Positions 5,022-7,098 of a DNA stretch of 7,098 bases are shown here, in pieces. The DNA is from Nitrososphaerota archaeon. Lineage in GTDB: Archaea; Thermoproteota; Nitrososphaeria; Nitrososphaerales; Gagatemarchaeaceae. Position numbers and translations under genes: made by a program. Positions within the stretch are counted from its first letter, which is position 1; every line of letters starts with the position of its first letter. The stretch lies in assembly GCA_003135575.1 (NCBI GenBank), contig PLCG01000035.1, forward strand, positions 803 to 7,900, given 5' to 3'. Below the pieces are notes generated by a model, which worked only from the letters and a program-made list of their open reading frames with translations, ran no database searches and was not told the DNA's origin.

Positions 5022-5219
5022 TCAAGGAATTCCATCGACTGCCTTTCCACCGTTGCTTGTGATGACAACGTTTCCACTCTTGCTCGTGAGAGAGTAAAGC
5101 ACGACGAATCCGTCTCCGTTGCCCTGCAAAAAGCCTTCTGACACGAGACGGTTCGCGGCGCCCAGGAAATGATCCCACGGATACTTTGGATTCGCGCCAT
5201 ACGCGTCGCGCATGGTCAT
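5022..5219 (-). CDS. Small orphan protein, function unknown
   Basis: The 65-residue product (MTMRDAYGANPKYPWDHFLG at the start, then NRLVSEGFLQGNGDGFVVLY and a closing strand-rich NVVITSNGGKAVDGIP) is not a family I recognise. This frame was chosen over two overlapping frames because its hydrophobic pattern looks protein-like: an amphipathic helix with aromatic residues followed by beta strands. A rival frame is full of Arg, Ser and Cys. Two nearby ATG codons are possible (5219 and 5213). TATA-like sequences around 5234-5250 lie about the right distance to give a leaderless mRNA starting at either one. It has no Shine-Dalgarno, no membrane segment and no metal motif. Confidence that it is a real gene is moderate. 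Confidence 0.58.
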   Translation of the reverse strand: MTMRDAYGANPKYPWDHFLGAANRLVSEGFLQGNGDGFVVLYSLTSKSGNVVITSNGGKAVDGIP

Positions 5220-5233
5220 GGGGAGGGCGTTCC

Positions 5234-5249
5234 CATTAAATGCTTAAAG
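5234..5249 (-). promoter_or_regulatory. TATA-like promoter of the small orphan gene
   Basis: The minus strand contains CTTTAAGC and ATTTAATG in this interval. The first is about 27 bases and the second about 19-25 bases from the two candidate ATG codons (5219, 5213). That geometry fits a leaderless archaeal transcript. Confidence 0.42.
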
Positions 5250-5316
5250 AACGTACTTTACGACTTCATCTTGTGGATGACCAACGGGGAAGAAGGCTTC
5301 CGGCATGTGTCAACCA

Positions 5317-5336
5317 TCGCAAGTCCATTCTTGCGA
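5317..5336 (-). terminator. Hairpin after the 69-residue paralogue gene
   Basis: TCGCAAG (5317-5323) and CTTGCGA (5330-5336) form a perfect 7-bp stem with a 6-base loop. It starts only 5 bases beyond the stop codon at 5342-5344. The position suggests a role in ending or protecting the transcript. No T run follows directly. Confidence 0.42.
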
Positions 5337-5341
5337 CGACA

Positions 5342-5551
5342 TCAACCATTCTCAAACGGTTCGCTACCTTCACTCAGGGTTTCAATCTTGTATGATTTTA
5401 TGATTCTCTTCTCTTTCAGCGCTTTCATGTCAAGAAGCTTCGGAGATGTAAACTCAACCTTGTCTTCCCCCTGCACTCTACCGATTCCCCACCTTTCCAG
5501 AATGTTCACAAATGTTTCTCTAGCTGCGACATCCACCTTATACCGGTACAT
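5342..5551 (-). CDS. Unrecognised small protein, shorter paralogue of the 4551-4868 gene
   Basis: This 69-residue protein (MYRYKVDVAARETFVNILER, then KVEFTSPKLLDMKALKEKRI and SYKIETLSEG) is the shorter member of a local pair. Shared residues with the other copy include Y-x-Y, DV-x-A, ETF, NIL, KV-x-F, KL-x-DMK and KEK. The pattern of a helix, a short strand (KVEFTSPKLLDMK) and a basic helix could suit a small DNA- or RNA-binding fold, but that is a guess. ATG 5551 is a good start: the homologous core begins at once and a GAGGGAG element lies just upstream. A TATA-like AATAAAGA lies near 5583-5592. The pair is interrupted by the orphan gene at 5022-5219, so an old duplication followed by divergence is likely. 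Confidence 0.76.
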   Translation of the reverse strand: MYRYKVDVAARETFVNILERWGIGRVQGEDKVEFTSPKLLDMKALKEKRIIKSYKIETLSEGSEPFENG

Positions 5552-5597
5552 TCTGCTCCCTCTTTGGTTTCAATGCCAAGCCTTCTTTATTCTGTCG

Positions 5598-5613
5598 TTA
5601 GGAAAGAACCTAA
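5598..5613. promoter_or_regulatory. Short inverted repeat upstream of the 69-residue gene
   Basis: TTAGG (5598-5602) and CCTAA (5609-5613) are inverse copies separated by 6 bases, lying just upstream of the TATA-like AATAAAGA in an AT-rich region. It could be an operator. The short arms make chance occurrence possible. Confidence 0.3.
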
Positions 5614-5665
5614 GTTTTGTTAAATAACGTTTTTGGAATTTTCTTCTATACCATTCTTCTAAACT

Positions 5666-5926
5666 TCAAATCGAGGAACGTCCATCTGGGTGATTTTTGG
5701 GATAGGCTCTAAGCCTTAGCCCGATTTTGGGGGCGGGTGCCGGGCCCGGTGACGGTCCCGGATTGGTCACGGATGGGTTCTGCAAAGGCGGTTGCGTCCC
5801 CTGCTCGAGATCTTGCTTTTCGGGCTTGGATGTCTGGTGGACCGCCTTGTGCTTTGTAAGCGCGTCCGCGTCCCTGAAAGTCGCTCCGCATATGTCACAT
5901 TTGTATTGCGCTGCTTGTTCGGCCAT
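5666..5926 (-). CDS. Archaeal single C2H2 zinc-finger protein
   Basis: This 86-residue protein has one classical zinc finger at residues 8-30, YKCDICGATFRDADALTKHK plus AVH. The spacing is Cys10-x2-Cys13-x12-His26-x3-His30, with the hydrophobic Phe17 and Leu23 expected of the fold. After the finger comes a low-complexity tail rich in Gln, Pro and Lys (about 31-70, with a PGPSPGPAPAP stretch) and a basic end (LRLRAYPKNH). Proteins with one such finger and a flexible tail are widespread in archaea; most are uncharacterised but likely bind nucleic acid. The ATG at 5926 lies about 24 bases from a CTTTAAC box, and there is no Shine-Dalgarno, so the mRNA is probably leaderless. A second ATG at 5933 is in another frame. 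The finger is certain; its target is unknown. Confidence 0.88.
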   Translation of the reverse strand: MAEQAAQYKCDICGATFRDADALTKHKAVHQTSKPEKQDLEQGTQPPLQNPSVTNPGPSPGPAPAPKIGLRLRAYPKNHPDGRSSI

Positions 5927-5946
5927 GAATCATGAATAGTGGATGT

Positions 5947-5953
5947 GTTAAAG
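5947..5953 (-). promoter_or_regulatory. TATA box of the zinc-finger gene
   Basis: The minus strand reads CTTTAAC, centred 24 bases before the ATG at 5926. This is the spacing expected for a leaderless archaeal transcript starting at the start codon. Confidence 0.5.
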
Positions 5954-6003
5954 CGGATTTGCTCACTTTGCTACAGAACCTGCTCATCTAGCGGACCATC
6001 GCA

Positions 6004-6025
6004 GGCTAGTCTTCGCCATCTAGCC
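6004..6025. repeat. 6-bp inverted repeat downstream of the second histidine kinase
   Basis: GGCTAG (6004-6009) and CTAGCC (6020-6025) are exact inverse copies with a 10-base loop. A related CTAGC lies at about 5989. It is the main structure in the 177-base gap between the kinase and the zinc-finger gene. It may help end the kinase transcript, though no T tract is evident. Confidence 0.3.
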
Positions 6026-6103
6026 GAGATAAACGCCTCGAGGGATGTCTACCGAGATTGCGGAACAATCCAGTAACTCTCTTCGTCGCAGGCGCAAGTC
6101 TCT

Positions 6104-7098
6104 TCAGATGAGCTGAGGGCCAGACGGGTGCGTCTCGGCCTTTGGAAGCCAGACCTCCACGGCGGTCCCTTTGGTCTGGTCTCCTTCGACCCTGTCCCTG
6201 AACTTCAGGATTCCCGAGTACCTGTTGACAACGAGCGCGTGGACGATTGAGAGACCTAGGCCGCTGCCACTCTCGGAGGGAGAATAGCGTGCGAAGTCCT
6301 CCTTCTTCATGTCCTTTGTCATGCCCTTTCCGTGGTCGGCCACTGTAAGCCTCCAGAACTTGGTCGGCGCTCCCGACTCAGAGTCGGTCTTCTCCTCGAG
6401 GGATAGTTCGAGGAGCACTTTCTTGCCGTCGGTGTACTTCACCGCGTTCGCCAGAATGTTCACGAAGACCTCGTCCAGCAGGTCGTCGGCCAACACGTCC
6501 GCAGCCGAGACCTTGGAAGAGACGACCAGCTCTCGGTCGGGGTTCGCCTCCCGTATCAGGGTGAGCGCCCTCCGGAAGGACTCGTCAAGGTTTACGTGAA
6601 AGAGCTTCGCCTCGTCTTGATTCAATATCTTGCCGAGCTGCCTCGTCTTGTCGATGAGCTTCGTCGAGCCTCTGATCGCGTCCAACACTGTGGCGAGGAG
6701 CCTCTTCGATTCTGGGTCCTTGAGGTTGCTAGCCAGCTGCTCCACGTTCAGCATCGCCACCTGGTTGTAGTTCCTGATGTCGTGAGCCAGGATGTCCTGC
6801 GCGACCTCAGCCATCCTTCTGCTGCGCCCCTCTGCCTGCCGCAACTCGCTTTCGTTCCACATCGCTTCGAAGATCGAGATCATGCCTCGGACGAATTGCT
6901 TGTTGGTCGTGAAGATGTTCGAGACGACCTGGCCGGTCGCCTCCGGCTCCGCTTTTGAGTACTGGGTCAGCAGCACGCCGTTCCCGTCGTAAATCGCTAT
7001 CCCAGCGTTGATGCCTGCTATGGGCCTCCACTGGACGCCCTCCAGATCCTTGGCCCCCGCGTCGACGCCGAACGGGGCGAGAATGCGTATTTTGAAGC
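6104..7098 (-). CDS. Sensor histidine kinase, C-terminal part (5' end beyond window)
   Basis: The frame is open to the right edge, so the visible 331 codons are the C-terminal part of a longer protein. An internal GTG at 6976 is not the start: in-frame sequence above it (FKIRILAPFGVDAG, VQWRPIAGINAGIAIYDGNG) reads as folded protein. That upstream part resembles the sensor region seen before the kinase domain in many thaumarchaeal kinases (a beta-rich domain ending in an ISIFEAMW helix). The kinase H-box is DILAHDIRNYNQ, with the acceptor His encoded at 6784-6782. The N-box is DEVFVNILANAVKYT, G1 is ADHGKGM, and G2 is GSGLGLSIVHAL, so the ATP-binding domain is complete. There is no membrane helix in the visible part. 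No response regulator is adjacent. It ends at TGA 6106-6104 and appears to be a unit separate from the small genes that follow. Confidence 0.95.
   Translation of the reverse strand, partial: FKIRILAPFGVDAGAKDLEGVQWRPIAGINAGIAIYDGNGVLLTQYSKAEPEATGQVVSNIFTTNKQFVRGMISIFEAMWNESELRQAEGRSRRMAEVAQDILAHDIRNYNQVAMLNVEQLASNLKDPESKRLLATVLDAIRGSTKLIDKTRQLGKILNQDEAKLFHVNLDESFRRALTLIREANPDRELVVSSKVSAADVLADDLLDEVFVNILANAVKYTDGKKVLLELSLEEKTDSESGAPTKFWRLTVADHGKGMTKDMKKEDFARYSPSESGSGLGLSIVHALVVNRYSGILKFRDRVEGDQTKGTAVEVWLPKAETHPSGPQLI

Noticed and set aside
4984..5200. Two other minus-strand frames overlapping the orphan gene
   Set aside because: Their products are rich in Arg, Ser and Cys with no ordered pattern. 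The frame at 5022-5219 has a better promoter position and a more protein-like composition.
5169..5627. Long plus-strand open frame of 152 codons
   Set aside because: It lies antisense to the 69-residue paralogue and the orphan gene, its product is Ser/Leu/Phe-rich without any family pattern, and the minus-strand genes have homology or promoter support.
5960..6100. Possible RNA gene in the gap between the zinc-finger gene and the second kinase
   Set aside because: Only short inverted repeats are present. I could not fold a tRNA cloverleaf or recognise any other RNA family.
6807..7031. Alternative minus-strand frame overlapping the second kinase
   Set aside because: It is out of frame with the kinase, is dominated by Arg and His residues, and covers sequence that clearly encodes the kinase sensor helix and H-box.

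Overview
All recognisable genes in this window lie on the minus strand, so transcription runs from high to low coordinates. The window looks archaeal. Stand-alone small genes have TATA-like boxes about 20-30 bp upstream of their start codons, which suggests leaderless mRNAs. Several operon-internal genes instead carry GGTGAT-type ribosome binding sites. The cargo also fits archaea: a GvpH-type small heat-shock protein, an archaeal HTH_45-like winged-helix regulator, a short C2H2 zinc-finger protein, and histidine kinases with archaeal-looking H-boxes (AAHELRTP and AHDIRNYNQ). The kinases resemble those of Nitrososphaeria/Thaumarchaeota and their relatives. That lineage is an inference from memory and was not tested.

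Region 1 (1-3646) is a compact gas vesicle operon. In transcription order it holds gvpA, a small two-zinc-site protein of unknown role, gvpJ, a gvpK-gvpM fusion, one gvpF/L gene, gvpG, gvpH (Hsp20 type) and a soluble histidine kinase cut by the left edge. Most junctions overlap or abut: 11, 0, 8, 4 and 4 bases, with short gaps of 20 and 33 bases elsewhere. Five of these genes start with TTG and gvpA with GTG. No gvpN, gvpO, gvpC or second gvpF/L is visible; they may lie elsewhere.

Region 2 (3647-4550) is the probable control region. It holds the gvpA promoter with a perfect 17-bp palindrome, a short conserved 'ATVNKQ' gene broken by a +1 frameshift at CCC-TGA, and a winged-helix regulator. 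The regulator's promoter carries a near copy of the gvp palindrome core and a 9-bp inverted repeat.

Region 3 (4551-6103) is a lower-GC stretch of small monocistronic genes. It has two diverged paralogues of an unrecognised family, one small orphan, a single C2H2 zinc-finger protein, and several hairpins that could end transcription.

Region 4 (6104-7098) is the C-terminal part of a second histidine kinase that continues past the right edge.

The proposed working picture is that GvpA forms the vesicle shell. GvpF/L, GvpG, GvpJ and the K-M fusion would nucleate and chaperone assembly, and GvpH would act as a small heat-shock chaperone. The co-translated kinase and the nearby winged-helix protein could supply signalling and control. 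The first parts rest on known gas vesicle biology; the link to the kinase and regulator is inference from position and shared motifs.
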